Shown here in pieces: positions 1 through 8,389 of a stretch of DNA of 64,000 nt. The DNA lies in assembly GCF_005886805.2 (NCBI RefSeq), contig NZ_CP045429.1, positions 1,520,501-1,584,500 on the forward strand, in the 5' to 3' direction. Within the stretch, counting starts at the first letter, position 1, and each line of letters opens with the position of its first letter. The position numbers and the translations under genes were made by a program. The DNA comes from Pseudoalteromonas rubra (GTDB lineage: Bacteria > Pseudomonadota > Gammaproteobacteria > Enterobacterales > Alteromonadaceae). The notes below the pieces were generated by a model. It saw only the letters and a program-made list of their open reading frames with translations, was not told the origin of the DNA and searched no databases.

Positions 1-131
1 TTAGAGTAATAGCTGACCGCTTCATTTAACGCGTTCACCTCTGCCTCACCAAAAGCGACACGCTTTGGCATTCCCTGGGTGATCAGTTTCTCACCCCCAT
101 GAATGGCTAGTATTTGTTTATTACGTTTCAT
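1..131 (-). CDS. DegT/DnrJ/EryC1/StrS aminotransferase, N-terminal part (runs off left edge)
   Basis: Only the first 43 codons are in the window. They start at an ATG at 131 and the frame is still open at position 1. The N-terminus has the pattern LAIHGGEKLI followed by a basic stretch, which resembles the beginning of PLP-dependent sugar aminotransferases of the DegT family (the 'xAIxGGxxxxT' opening). The catalytic lysine region lies outside the window. The start overlaps the end of the upstream cupin gene by 11 bp, so it belongs to the same minus-strand series. A role in aminating a nucleotide-sugar intermediate of the island is inferred from family and context only. Confidence 0.6.
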   Translation of the reverse strand, partial: MKRNKQILAIHGGEKLITQGMPKRVAFGEAEVNALNEAVSYYS

Positions 132-654
132 CGTTCTTATTTTCTAAATAGGTATCTTGCAATGCTTGATAGAATTGCTTTAAAGCAGTTGGCTCTTGTG
201 GTTGCGGTGACCATGGTGGTATCGCCACATCTTGCTCTTTGTCATAAGGGCCAGCATATATTTCATGGTAGATGGCGTACTCACTTGTGCAAAGTGGCAG
301 ATGCCAAATATCTCCATTGATACGCTGGATCAGTGATCGGTTTGGATTTTTACTGTTAGAGCTAAGATGCATGATGTCGATTACGGTGCCATCATCATCA
401 AACAGGAAAGTGCTAAGCTCACCGTCAATTAAATGGATCGACTCACTCTTGCCGGGTGGATGTTTATGCACCGGAAATAATGCACCTTTCAATACCACAA
501 TGATCATTTCCTGAATAAGGCTGTTAGTGTCCTGATGCAGACAAAGTCGATAGTGATTGCTGCCCGATGATTGCGCCTTGAGCAATAGTTCTTTAATTTT
601 TTCCTGGCCAATAGCTAAGTGAGGCGATGTATTGAATTCAGCAAGTTGACTCAT
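121..654 (-). CDS. WbuC-type cupin-fold metalloprotein
   Basis: This 177-residue protein has the cupin signature of the WbuC family, which is common in O-antigen and flagellin glycan clusters. After RLCLHQD and QEMIIVVLKG comes a PVHKHP metal-binding histidine pair (around residues 62-67), then a GKSESIHLIDGEL strand with a conserved Glu, and a later WHLPLC element. Length matches the family. The precise reaction of WbuC proteins is not established; a sugar-modifying or isomerising metalloenzyme role is inferred. Its ATG overlaps the stop of the AAC(3)-like gene by 4 bp, which implies translational coupling. Confidence 0.75.
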   Translation of the reverse strand: MSQLAEFNTSPHLAIGQEKIKELLLKAQSSGSNHYRLCLHQDTNSLIQEMIIVVLKGALFPVHKHPPGKSESIHLIDGELSTFLFDDDGTVIDIMHLSSNSKNPNRSLIQRINGDIWHLPLCTSEYAIYHEIYAGPYDKEQDVAIPPWSPQPQEPTALKQFYQALQDTYLENKNDET

Positions 655-1430
655 ATTGTTGACCGCTCCATATATGAGTATGGCGCAAGAGTTGCGTGCG
701 ACGAGGATGCAAATGCCTGTTTGACAACGTGTGACAACACACTGACATTCACCAGCGTGACATCATACTGACCAAAGTGGAAAACATGTATGCCATCAGA
801 GCGATGTAACCGTGAACCAAACTGATGAAAATCACGCACTCGCTTGGTATGTCTGTGTAGCCGATACTCAGACGGGTTGCCTGATTTATCCACCAGGGTA
901 TAGTTTTCCAGGTTTTGTGCCAGATAGATTTCAGGCGCAAACATCTCTTCGAAATGGTGGATATAGGTGCAGCTCTCCAAAGCTACACCCAGGTGCAATA
1001 TGTAGCACTGATCGCGTAGCGCTGAGTTTTCTATTATGCCGTATGGACTATGCACAGAGCATGGGCCAGGGTCCAGATGGTGGGCGGCTGTTATCTCGTA
1101 GGCATCTCGTCCTATTGCCGCTACTGAATGGGTAGGGTGAAGGCTTCGGTGAGTTGCGAATTGAGTACGAAATAACTCAGTCATAACACCGGTATGTGAG
1201 CGTGTCTTGTGCCAGTCAAATACCGGATTTTGCGGTGTGACAGTGCGCCAGCTCATGGTTGGCATGATGACGTTGCCGGTTTTGCAGTGTTCCACCAGGG
1301 TTTCACACAATGCAGCAGGGTCAACCTGATGTTGGGCAAGGGGCCTAAAAGCACTATGCACGATTAAAGTAGCGTTTTGTGTCACTCCCCCAGTGCGCAA
1401 TGCCCGGGTAAGAAAGTCATAAAATTGCAC
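651..1430 (-). CDS. AAC(3)-family N-acetyltransferase-like protein
   Basis: The 259-residue protein matches the aminoglycoside 3-N-acetyltransferase (AAC(3)) fold, whose members in glycan clusters acylate amino sugars. Visible signatures are an N-terminal LIVHSAFRPL, GNVIMPTMSW, and the HPTHSVAAIG block near residue 100 that contains the conserved His, followed by GPCSVHSPYG. It uses a GTG start preceded by a GGAAGGAAG ribosome-binding site about 7 bases upstream. The stop overlaps the next gene by 4 bp, and the start overlaps the end of the upstream gene by 1 bp. In this island an amino-sugar acylation role is more likely than drug resistance, though the substrate cannot be read from sequence. 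Confidence 0.7.
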   Translation of the reverse strand: MQFYDFLTRALRTGGVTQNATLIVHSAFRPLAQHQVDPAALCETLVEHCKTGNVIMPTMSWRTVTPQNPVFDWHKTRSHTGVMTELFRTQFATHRSLHPTHSVAAIGRDAYEITAAHHLDPGPCSVHSPYGIIENSALRDQCYILHLGVALESCTYIHHFEEMFAPEIYLAQNLENYTLVDKSGNPSEYRLHRHTKRVRDFHQFGSRLHRSDGIHVFHFGQYDVTLVNVSVLSHVVKQAFASSSHATLAPYSYMERSTI

Positions 1431-2707
1431 TAGTTACTTCCTTCCAAACGGCTAATTTGAGTGTCAAAAGCAGTGGAGATAGACTCATAGGTCTCCTGCT
1501 CCAAAATAACCTGATGAAGGCCATTGTGTGCAAAAAACTGCTCGCGCTTACTGGTGCTTATCCCGGTTTTTTCCACATTGGATTTGCTGGTGGCAAAATG
1601 GCTTTCACTCACGGGCGTGAATCGAATAGAAGAACATCCAGGAATGAAGTAGTAAGCAAAACTGGGCCCGGATGAGGCGCTAAAGTTAATGTAGGCTGCA
1701 TCGTAAAACGCGAGCCTTAACGCAAAATTGATTGAAGCGGCAGGCAGCTCAATCACTTTATCCGAAAACACTGGCTTTGAAGTACATTCAATCGTATCTC
1801 GCATCACCACTGGCAGGTATTTGTCGAAATCTAATTCTTCTATGAACGTTTGCCATGGTGCAGTATCTGAGTTTCTCTCTGGATGAGTCTGGGTATTGCG
1901 AAACGTGAAGGTCAGCAGCTTCTTGTTCTCGGCACCGTAACTTTGTATCAGGTTGTTCACTAGCTGTTTGGCAAACGCACTGATACTGAGTTCTGGCATG
2001 TTAGTTTCAATGTTGTCGTACTGCTGGAGTTTAGCCAGGCCAAAAGCAATACCTGTGTCGGTTGCCAGAAATTCATCCGGGAAAATGAATTTTTTATCGC
2101 CGAGTATATGTTTTGATTCCTGACGCGAGGTAAGCTCAGTGACCCCAACCACGGACCCCAGGCTTTCAAATATTGGTTTGACAATATTTCTGATCCGCCA
2201 CGTATGTTCTTGTAGCGGGTAGTTACTGCAAAATGCCAGTTTATCGTCAGTGCTATATTTTGGGATGATCACAAAATGTATGTGCTTGAGGCCGAGGCGC
2301 TTGCGCTCTGCCTCAGCGACTGCGGTAAAGCTTAGCGCATCATAGCAAGGGAGGTTCAGTTTGGTATCGTAAACAACATACAGTGTGCTATCCGTATTGA
2401 TTTGGGGAGATACCGCGTCAATACAGCTTTCTATCTGACAGCTAGCGATGTTGTAAAAGAATAGTTTTTCCAGCGGAAATCCCGCATCCAGCAAAGTGTT
2501 GGCAATATCGTCAACAAACATCGAACAGATAATCACTTTGTCAAAAGACGCAATGCCTGACGCCTGGATTTGCTTGATACTGACAGCCATTCTGTTTTTT
2601 GATAATTCACCGCCTCGCGTTGTAACAAGCGTCGCGTTGGGGAAAGTCCCCAACAGCTGTTCTGTAATACTGTTAACGCCGTACAGAATGACATTTTGTT
2701 TACCCAT
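1430..2707 (-). CDS. Hypothetical glycan-island protein with Rossmann-like N-terminus
   Basis: I do not recognise this 425-residue protein. The first 25 residues (VILYGVNSITEQLLG) look like a Rossmann beta-alpha-beta with a degenerate glycine loop, followed by FDKVIICSMF. The same layout starts two methyltransferases of this island. The central part has LYVVYDTKLN, HFVIIPKYS and a segment around FPDEFLATD. The C-terminal third has LLTFTFRNT and ASSGPSFAYYFIPG. The order is reminiscent of glycosyltransferase-like or carbohydrate-binding folds, but no catalytic signature can be assigned. It ends 1 bp into the AAC(3)-like gene and begins 4 bp after the methyltransferase-like gene, so it is in the operon. 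Confidence 0.6.
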   Translation of the reverse strand: MGKQNVILYGVNSITEQLLGTFPNATLVTTRGGELSKNRMAVSIKQIQASGIASFDKVIICSMFVDDIANTLLDAGFPLEKLFFYNIASCQIESCIDAVSPQINTDSTLYVVYDTKLNLPCYDALSFTAVAEAERKRLGLKHIHFVIIPKYSTDDKLAFCSNYPLQEHTWRIRNIVKPIFESLGSVVGVTELTSRQESKHILGDKKFIFPDEFLATDTGIAFGLAKLQQYDNIETNMPELSISAFAKQLVNNLIQSYGAENKKLLTFTFRNTQTHPERNSDTAPWQTFIEELDFDKYLPVVMRDTIECTSKPVFSDKVIELPAASINFALRLAFYDAAYINFSASSGPSFAYYFIPGCSSIRFTPVSESHFATSKSNVEKTGISTSKREQFFAHNGLHQVILEQETYESISTAFDTQISRLEGSN

Positions 2708-2711
2708 ATTG

Positions 2712-3614
2712 TTAGAAATCGCTCCCTAAGTAGATAAAGTGATCACTATCCAGCGGCAGTCTGGCTTGCTCTTTTTGAATAGGTGCCTTTAGTTTAGGTC
2801 TGGCGGATTGTACAAATTTTTGATAGTTAACACGCCAATCCACGGCATTTTCATCAAGGTATTGCATTTGGATCGGGCTCTTATTTGCTGTTGAGTTTTC
2901 ACCTTTTTCAGCAACAACAATAACATGCATTAATCCATTGATAGATTTACAGGCATCAATGTAATTGTAAGCTCCCCCTCTGGTGAAATCAGGCTTCCAT
3001 TCGTATAAGTCAGTTTTAAACTTATAGACGCTATCAGATGCATCTCTTGCAACTGTCACGTAAACCTTGCAATCGCGGAATTCATTGATTGAGTAGTAAC
3101 TGAAGAACCATTCGGGCGAATACATCAGGTAAGCACCGGCAACTGAACTGGCACACTCTATGTGTATGATCCTGCCACCAGGCTTGAGCAGGTGGGTGGT
3201 ATTTTGTAAAAAGGAGACGGGGTTAAAGATATTATCCATACAGCTGCCGTTGTATATGGCATCAAATTTACCCACTAACTCGGCGCTCAATGGCTCATTC
3301 ATATCTTGAATGATATCCGCCCCTTCATAATCAGAGCGATCCAGGCAATGGTAGTTGAGATTTGGCGACAGGGCACTGAGCAAGTCGTGATCATACAATG
3401 ATTGATTGCCATGGCGTGTAGCGGAATCAAATTTTTCATCAGAGATCAGAGACTTTACCTTGCTGGTGTCTAGTTGATGATCTTCCATCAACTGCACAAT
3501 ATCATTCAACTCAACATTGACCGTTTGTTTTCCAATACACAGAAAATCACCCGCAAGTTCTTTGAACTGGTTTTCCAACAGCATCAGTTGAAAAGTTTGT
3601 CGATTTATACCCAT
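2712..3614 (-). CDS. SAM-dependent methyltransferase-like protein
   Basis: A 300-residue protein resembling class I methyltransferases. Around residues 85-110 it has NYHCLDRSDYEGADIIQDMN, an acidic-loop type motif II, and later KFDAIYNGSCMDNIFNP and LLKPGGRIIHIE, the typical post-motif region. The canonical GxGxG motif I is replaced by a poorly conserved segment near DEKFDSATRHG, so catalytic competence is uncertain. It lies between the 425-residue unknown gene and the FkbM methyltransferase with 3-4 bp gaps. A role in modifying the island's sugar is inferred from position. Confidence 0.6.
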   Translation of the reverse strand: MGINRQTFQLMLLENQFKELAGDFLCIGKQTVNVELNDIVQLMEDHQLDTSKVKSLISDEKFDSATRHGNQSLYDHDLLSALSPNLNYHCLDRSDYEGADIIQDMNEPLSAELVGKFDAIYNGSCMDNIFNPVSFLQNTTHLLKPGGRIIHIECASSVAGAYLMYSPEWFFSYYSINEFRDCKVYVTVARDASDSVYKFKTDLYEWKPDFTRGGAYNYIDACKSINGLMHVIVVAEKGENSTANKSPIQMQYLDENAVDWRVNYQKFVQSARPKLKAPIQKEQARLPLDSDHFIYLGSDF

Positions 3615-3617
3615 AAT

Positions 3618-4772
3618 TTATGCCTTAATTTTTGGAAGTGCATAGAGCACTGTTTCTACGAGCCCACCATCGTGCTGCCGTAAATAAAACTGGTAGACAC
3701 CCGGCGCAATCGCTTCAACCTGTTGTTGCAAAGAGAAAATGTGCTCGGGTTGGTGGTACGCTGAAATTGCCAGCGCAGGCGTCTCTTTTGCAATGAGCGT
3801 TTCTGCGCCTGCCAGAGCAAGAGGCTCAAATGCTTCAATGTTCATTTTGATTAGTGTCGGGGTTGCATCAGCGAGCTCTGTATCTAAATTGGTAATATCC
3901 ACGGCGACTTCTCCTGCATCGGTAAACAGCGATGCCCGCTCTTTGTTCGCAGAGAAATACAAGGTGCTGACTTTGTCACCAACGCCTTTGTTGATACATG
4001 TGACTTTGCCTGACTCCGAGGTGTTAGCAACCAGTCTTTCGAATGTCGAGGGATCCGGTTCAAAAGCGAACACTTGTTTAACACGCTCTGTGTATCTGGA
4101 CAAATGCAGCAAGACACTGTCGCCATCATAAGAGCCGCAGTCGACGTATACTTCGGCAAAGGGCGTGAGATCGATTGCTCTTGGCTCATATAACTGCCAA
4201 TCGACAATGGGATCGAAAACGGTGGGTACACCAAAGATACGATAGTTTAAACAGGCTTCTAAAACCTGCACTGAGGTTTCATCAACCAGGGTATCAGCAA
4301 GCTGCGTGATATCATCTACACCTGATTTGAGGATTTCCAGCATGTTTTTATGAAAGAAATGGGGCTCAAAGGTGTCAGGGTAAAGCGTTTGCAAATGCAA
4401 AAACGGGGTAACGGAGCGTGCTTTTGACTCCTGACAAAGCTTATAGGCATTCAGCGTTCTGTGAGTGGCGAGAATGACGTGTGCATTGCAAACGATTGGA
4501 TCCGAAAAGGGCTGAACCAGATACTTACCCAACAAGCATTGTCCTTTTTTGGCTGGGTTCATATCAACTATGGTTACGTCGGATGCCCCCATAGCGTCTA
4601 AAATCTCTAATAATCTCACGCCTTCGTCTGCGGCACCTAAAATTACTACGGGTTCTGACTGTAGTTGTTTAAGGGTGACACAGTTTTTTCTTTGTTCAGC
4701 TCTGATAGCCTCAATGTCATTGTTTTTCAGGTATTGGCCGAATTGTGCCAAGTTTAAATAGTCTTGCATCAA
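3618..4772 (-). CDS. FkbM-family methyltransferase with N-terminal Rossmann-like domain
   Basis: The C-terminal half of this 384-residue protein is a FkbM-type SAM methyltransferase. Around residues 185-200 VYVDCGSYDGDSV is motif I, followed by VFAFEPDPSTFERL, then INKGVGD and LIKMNIEAFEPLAL, where family members have a D/N-E sequence. FkbM proteins O-methylate sugars and polyketides. The N-terminal half ([17 protein letters not shown], then VTIVDMNP) is a nucleotide-binding Rossmann-like module, shared in style with two other island proteins. Start may be either of two adjacent ATGs. It sits 3 bp before the next gene and directly after the radical SAM gene. Confidence 0.8.
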   Translation of the reverse strand: MMQDYLNLAQFGQYLKNNDIEAIRAEQRKNCVTLKQLQSEPVVILGAADEGVRLLEILDAMGASDVTIVDMNPAKKGQCLLGKYLVQPFSDPIVCNAHVILATHRTLNAYKLCQESKARSVTPFLHLQTLYPDTFEPHFFHKNMLEILKSGVDDITQLADTLVDETSVQVLEACLNYRIFGVPTVFDPIVDWQLYEPRAIDLTPFAEVYVDCGSYDGDSVLLHLSRYTERVKQVFAFEPDPSTFERLVANTSESGKVTCINKGVGDKVSTLYFSANKERASLFTDAGEVAVDITNLDTELADATPTLIKMNIEAFEPLALAGAETLIAKETPALAISAYHQPEHIFSLQQQVEAIAPGVYQFYLRQHDGGLVETVLYALPKIKA

Positions 4773-4773
4773 A

Positions 4774-5739
4774 TTACCTGCTTTTCCAAGTGTTTAGCCT
4801 GTCGATTCGGTTGTAAAAAGTGAATTCTGCGGATTGGCGAATCAGTAAGTTTCCTTCTTGTCTCTCTGTGAAGCTGTTTGAAGCCCAGCGGTCACAGTTT
4901 TCACAAAAAGGCACTTTACTCCAGTCACCATTTTCATGGTGTTTGCGGATTTCGTTTAACTTGTCGCCTTGCCATACGTTTTGAACGCCTTCTTCCACGG
5001 CATTACCCACCACTACGTCTTTAAATCCGTCCAGACAACAAATTGAGACATCACCATTGGTGTGTATTGTCATCGTCTCATACAACTCTGCGCATGGAAT
5101 TCTATCTTCAGGGTTAATTTTAATATTGGGGAATTTACCGTTTTCGAAAATCTCACCCACCCGAACAAAATCCGCTATTTCGGTCCACTTTTCTATGAAT
5201 TCTTGTTCTTCATGCTGATTTTCTGGTTGTTTTGTGAAAGAGACGCCTATTCTTGGTACTGCTGAGTCGCCACGTATGGCTAGTAACTGCAAGACGTGGT
5301 CCTGGATCTTTTCAAGCTTTTCGACGCCACGAATTTTGCTCAACGTTTCGTTCGTTGTTGAGTCAATACTGATGGTTATGCTGTCAACGCCGATTTCCAC
5401 TAAATTGGTTGCGGTCTTTTTGTTGAGCAGCAGTGCATTGGTATTCATAGACAGCGTAAAGCCGCGACGTTTCATACTTCTCAGGTGCATCATGATGTCC
5501 CGACCCATAAGTGGTTCACTCCACAATCCAGGTCCGATGGTGGTTGTATGACCAACTATCTCATCAAGTATTTGCTTCGCGTCCGTTGCCTTCATTTGTT
5601 TTTTTATGATGGCATTAACTTTGGGATTATCGGTATCACCATGAACGACACACATCGGACATTTCAGATTGCAGTCCGAGCTCAGATCCATCAGAACACG
5701 TTTTGGATACTTGGTTAGCTTCGGTTTATTGGTACTCAT
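4774..5739 (-). CDS. Radical SAM/SPASM domain protein
   Basis: This 321-residue protein has the radical SAM CxxxCxxC cluster at residues 23, 27 and 30 (DCNLKCPMC). A C-terminal SPASM-like region contains ICCLDGF and later VPFCENCDRW, which would bind auxiliary iron-sulfur clusters. The ISIDS motif lies in the barrel. Such enzymes in sugar clusters perform radical deoxygenation, epimerisation or dehydrogenation; which one cannot be told here. It lies 1 bp upstream of the FkbM methyltransferase gene and downstream of the dehydrogenase, with an AGGTCATT-type leader before its ATG. Confidence 0.85.
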   Translation of the reverse strand: MSTNKPKLTKYPKRVLMDLSSDCNLKCPMCVVHGDTDNPKVNAIIKKQMKATDAKQILDEIVGHTTTIGPGLWSEPLMGRDIMMHLRSMKRRGFTLSMNTNALLLNKKTATNLVEIGVDSITISIDSTTNETLSKIRGVEKLEKIQDHVLQLLAIRGDSAVPRIGVSFTKQPENQHEEQEFIEKWTEIADFVRVGEIFENGKFPNIKINPEDRIPCAELYETMTIHTNGDVSICCLDGFKDVVVGNAVEEGVQNVWQGDKLNEIRKHHENGDWSKVPFCENCDRWASNSFTERQEGNLLIRQSAEFTFYNRIDRLNTWKSR

Positions 5740-5756
5740 AATGACCTCCCCGGTAA

Positions 5757-6794
5757 TCAGCTGGCAATTTCGATCACGGCCCGGATAATTTTTTTGTTTT
5801 TCAGATCTTCCAGGGCTTCATTTACTTCATCCAATCGATACACTCGACTAAGCAGGGCTTCCAGGTCGACCTCATTATTCTGGTATAGTTTGATAAACTT
5901 AGGAATATCGACATCTGGCTTGGAGCCGCCACCCCAGCTACCTCGGATCGATTTACCTCTGTGGAATGCATGTGGTTCCAGTGCTATCTTTTCTTCAGCA
6001 CGAGGGTGTGAGGCGAATATACACTGGCCTCCATTGTCCTTCACAGACTCAAAAGCTTGCTCTATGGTGCGTGTGGTACCACCTGCTTCAATACTGTAAT
6101 CAACACCGACGTTGTTTGTCAGTTTAATGATTTCAGAGACCGGATCGCAGCTGCTGGCATCTATGGTGTGTGTGGCACCAAGCTGTTTGGCTATCTCAAG
6201 TTTTTGCGGGCTGACGTCCACGGCAATCAGCTTCGTAGGAGAAAAGAGTTTCGCTGCAAGTAACGCACTCATGCCGATCCCACCCATGCCAAAGATGGCG
6301 ATGTGTTTTTCTGGTTCAGGCTTTAATTCGTTAAACACAATACCCATGCCTGTAGGGAGTGCACAGCCAAACAGGATCGCGATTTTTTCCGGAAAGTCAG
6401 CAGGAAGTTTCACCACTCGGTTTTCGGCAACGATGCTTTTTTCACTCAGGGTGGTGGCGCTGCCTGAATTGATGAGGTAACCATCATGCGGGTATTTTCC
6501 GCCAGGTGCATCAAGGCCATCGCCTTTGAGCCAGCCTATTACGACTTTATCTCCGGGTTGTACTTTGGACACTCCCTCTCCGACGCTTTCGACAATGCCT
6601 ACGCCCTCATGACCGAGCAGATGAGGAAGGTACTTGTCTTCACCCCGGCCGCCGCTGACTTCCATTAATTGTGAATGACACAAGCCGCTGTATAGGATTT
6701 TGACCTGAACCTGACCTGTGGTTAATTCCGGAAGCGCAATGCCATCAACAATTTTTAAGGGCTGACCTGTTTCGAATAATATAGCTGCTTTCAT
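5757..6794 (-). CDS. Zinc-type medium-chain alcohol dehydrogenase
   Basis: A 345-residue MDR-family NAD(P)-dependent dehydrogenase. The catalytic zinc ligands are apparent as C39 (YSGLCHSQ) and the GHEGVG motif near residue 63. The Rossmann motif GMGGIGMSAL is near residue 170, followed by LIAVDVSPQKLEIA, which points to NAD preference through Asp. The structural-zinc lobe with four cysteines found in many alcohol dehydrogenases is absent: the corresponding segment GWLKGDGLDAPGG has no cysteine. Its ATG lies immediately after the end of the kinase-like gene. The probable substrate is a sugar alcohol or a keto-sugar of the island. Confidence 0.85.
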   Translation of the reverse strand: MKAAILFETGQPLKIVDGIALPELTTGQVQVKILYSGLCHSQLMEVSGGRGEDKYLPHLLGHEGVGIVESVGEGVSKVQPGDKVVIGWLKGDGLDAPGGKYPHDGYLINSGSATTLSEKSIVAENRVVKLPADFPEKIAILFGCALPTGMGIVFNELKPEPEKHIAIFGMGGIGMSALLAAKLFSPTKLIAVDVSPQKLEIAKQLGATHTIDASSCDPVSEIIKLTNNVGVDYSIEAGGTTRTIEQAFESVKDNGGQCIFASHPRAEEKIALEPHAFHRGKSIRGSWGGGSKPDVDIPKFIKLYQNNEVDLEALLSRVYRLDEVNEALEDLKNKKIIRAVIEIAS

Positions 6795-7799
6795 TTAACT
6801 GTCTCTAAGTAGGTTCTGTAATTGATGTATTTTATGGTCAATTTGTTCAAAATAGCGTTGGCTCTTATTGAGTTGCTGTAACTGCATCTGCTGCAGTTTT
6901 GCTTCCTTTTCTTTTAAGCAAGAAATGTTCCAGGAAAACGCTCTGCGCATTTGTACATCGGGTAAAAATTCATTGAGCATGATCAGGCACCACTTGAGCA
7001 AGGTGAGCTCATAGATGGTTTTGAGTGTGGCAGGCTCTGATGCTTGCGCCTTAAATAATGGCGACTGCAAAAATTGTGGCAAATAGGAGAGTGCAACAGG
7101 CAATGCTGGCTGAGCAAAGAAGTCGCAAAGCAGTTTCCAGCTGCTGTCTGTGCCCGCATACTCAAAGTCAATAAAGTACATTTGGCCTGCACTTTTAAGT
7201 GCGTTGTGAAAGCCAAAATCGGAGGGCGAAACCACATCTTTAGGGCATGCTTGTTGCCAATCGATGCCAGGTGTCGCGCTAATGAGCTGGGTGCGGGTTT
7301 CTATTTGTGTCAGCAGTACATCCAGGTCCTGATTGCCTCTGTGCGCTTCAAATCGTGTCAGACGGTTCGTGATCAGATGAATAAAATCTGCCAAAAGGGC
7401 AGGGCTGTCTGTCGCTTCATTCAGTGCAGCACGGGCAATATTTGGCCCATTAATGGCCTGAATAAAATCATAGGCAGCGCTGATGTCATGCTGTGTGATT
7501 TGTTCAACAGCCTGGCCATCAATAAATTCATAAATGGCAGAAAGTGTTGCCGGGCAATAGTTCAGGGGTCGAGCGATCTGAGTAATGCCTGCTGCAGACA
7601 ACTGACAGCTAAACTGATATTCATTGTGAAGTTTGTTGAGTGCTCGTGCGCCTGGTGCAAAGCACTTCAGGAAATATGGTTGGCCGCCCGCACTAAGCTT
7701 GTAGCCCTGATTATTTGCACCCTGAGGCAAGTCTGAGCAGTGCCAGTCTTCCTGACCCAAAGTGCAGCTAATAAAGTGTGTTAGTTCGACTGAGAACAT
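6795..7799 (-). CDS. APH-type phosphotransferase (sugar kinase-like)
   Basis: About 334 residues from the ATG at 7799; an in-frame GTG at 7823 would add 8 residues. It matches the aminoglycoside phosphotransferase/choline kinase fold. A nucleotide-binding N-lobe with YFLKCFAPG (conserved Lys) is followed by the catalytic loop SPSDFGFHNAL, with Asp and Asn, and by the metal-binding FIDFEYAG. The usual His-Gly-Asp of the loop is Pro-Ser-Asp here. A coiled-coil-like glutamine-rich tail ends the protein. It overlaps the HAD gene by 19 bp. Together with the HAD phosphatase and SIS isomerase it suggests phosphosugar activation; the substrate is unknown. Confidence 0.75.
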   Translation of the reverse strand: MFSVELTHFISCTLGQEDWHCSDLPQGANNQGYKLSAGGQPYFLKCFAPGARALNKLHNEYQFSCQLSAAGITQIARPLNYCPATLSAIYEFIDGQAVEQITQHDISAAYDFIQAINGPNIARAALNEATDSPALLADFIHLITNRLTRFEAHRGNQDLDVLLTQIETRTQLISATPGIDWQQACPKDVVSPSDFGFHNALKSAGQMYFIDFEYAGTDSSWKLLCDFFAQPALPVALSYLPQFLQSPLFKAQASEPATLKTIYELTLLKWCLIMLNEFLPDVQMRRAFSWNISCLKEKEAKLQQMQLQQLNKSQRYFEQIDHKIHQLQNLLRDS

Positions 7800-8389
7800 A
7801 GCCAGGCATCCAGAGCTTGCCACTGGTTAATATACGCGCCGTCGTGGTCCGGGTGTTTATCTGGCGCAAACAAAACGCCCTGGCATTGGGCGGGAAAATC
7901 GCTGTGAGTCAGAATGCTGGGTAAATCATCGATAAATACGGCGCAGTCGAGTTGTGCAATACGCGCGATCTTTTGCTCTTTGGTCTCATTGAAGAAAACA
8001 GCTTCAGAACAAACAGGTGCATCAATTGAGCCGATAAACTTATGGCTTATGAGCCACTGGGTCGCCGCTTCATGAAAGTCGACCCGTTTTCCGATAATCG
8101 GGTATTTCGTTTTATGTGATACTATGGCCAGTTGGTGACCATGAGCTTGCAAGCGCTGCATCGCATCGAGTGCGCCTGGATACGGCTGTGCCTGAGTAAT
8201 TTCTTTGCCGTAGACGATGCCTTGTAACTCAGTCCATCTGGCTTCGTTATCCTGGCTGATAAAGTATTGCTTGACCTCATTTTTACTTTGGCCAACCGAC
8301 TCAGGTAACCAACCAAGCGCACAGCCGACGCGATAAAACACGCCGGTGTAGTCGGCAATGGTGTTATCAAAATCAATACCGATGATCAC
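7781..8389 (-). CDS. HAD-superfamily hydrolase
   Basis: A 202-residue HAD phosphatase. Motif I is IGIDFDNTIA with nucleophile Asp6 and acid/base Asp8. Motif II is probably LAIVSHKT near residue 92. A motif III lysine follows, and motif IV is AVFIDDLPS near residue 150. The cap is small and inserted after motif I (subclass I type). By analogy with GmhB in heptose activation it could dephosphorylate a sugar bisphosphate made by the adjacent kinase. That role is inferred from context. The start overlaps the transketolase C-subunit stop by 4 bp. Confidence 0.8.
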   Translation of the reverse strand: MIIGIDFDNTIADYTGVFYRVGCALGWLPESVGQSKNEVKQYFISQDNEARWTELQGIVYGKEITQAQPYPGALDAMQRLQAHGHQLAIVSHKTKYPIIGKRVDFHEAATQWLISHKFIGSIDAPVCSEAVFFNETKEQKIARIAQLDCAVFIDDLPSILTHSDFPAQCQGVLFAPDKHPDHDGAYINQWQALDAWLCSQSN

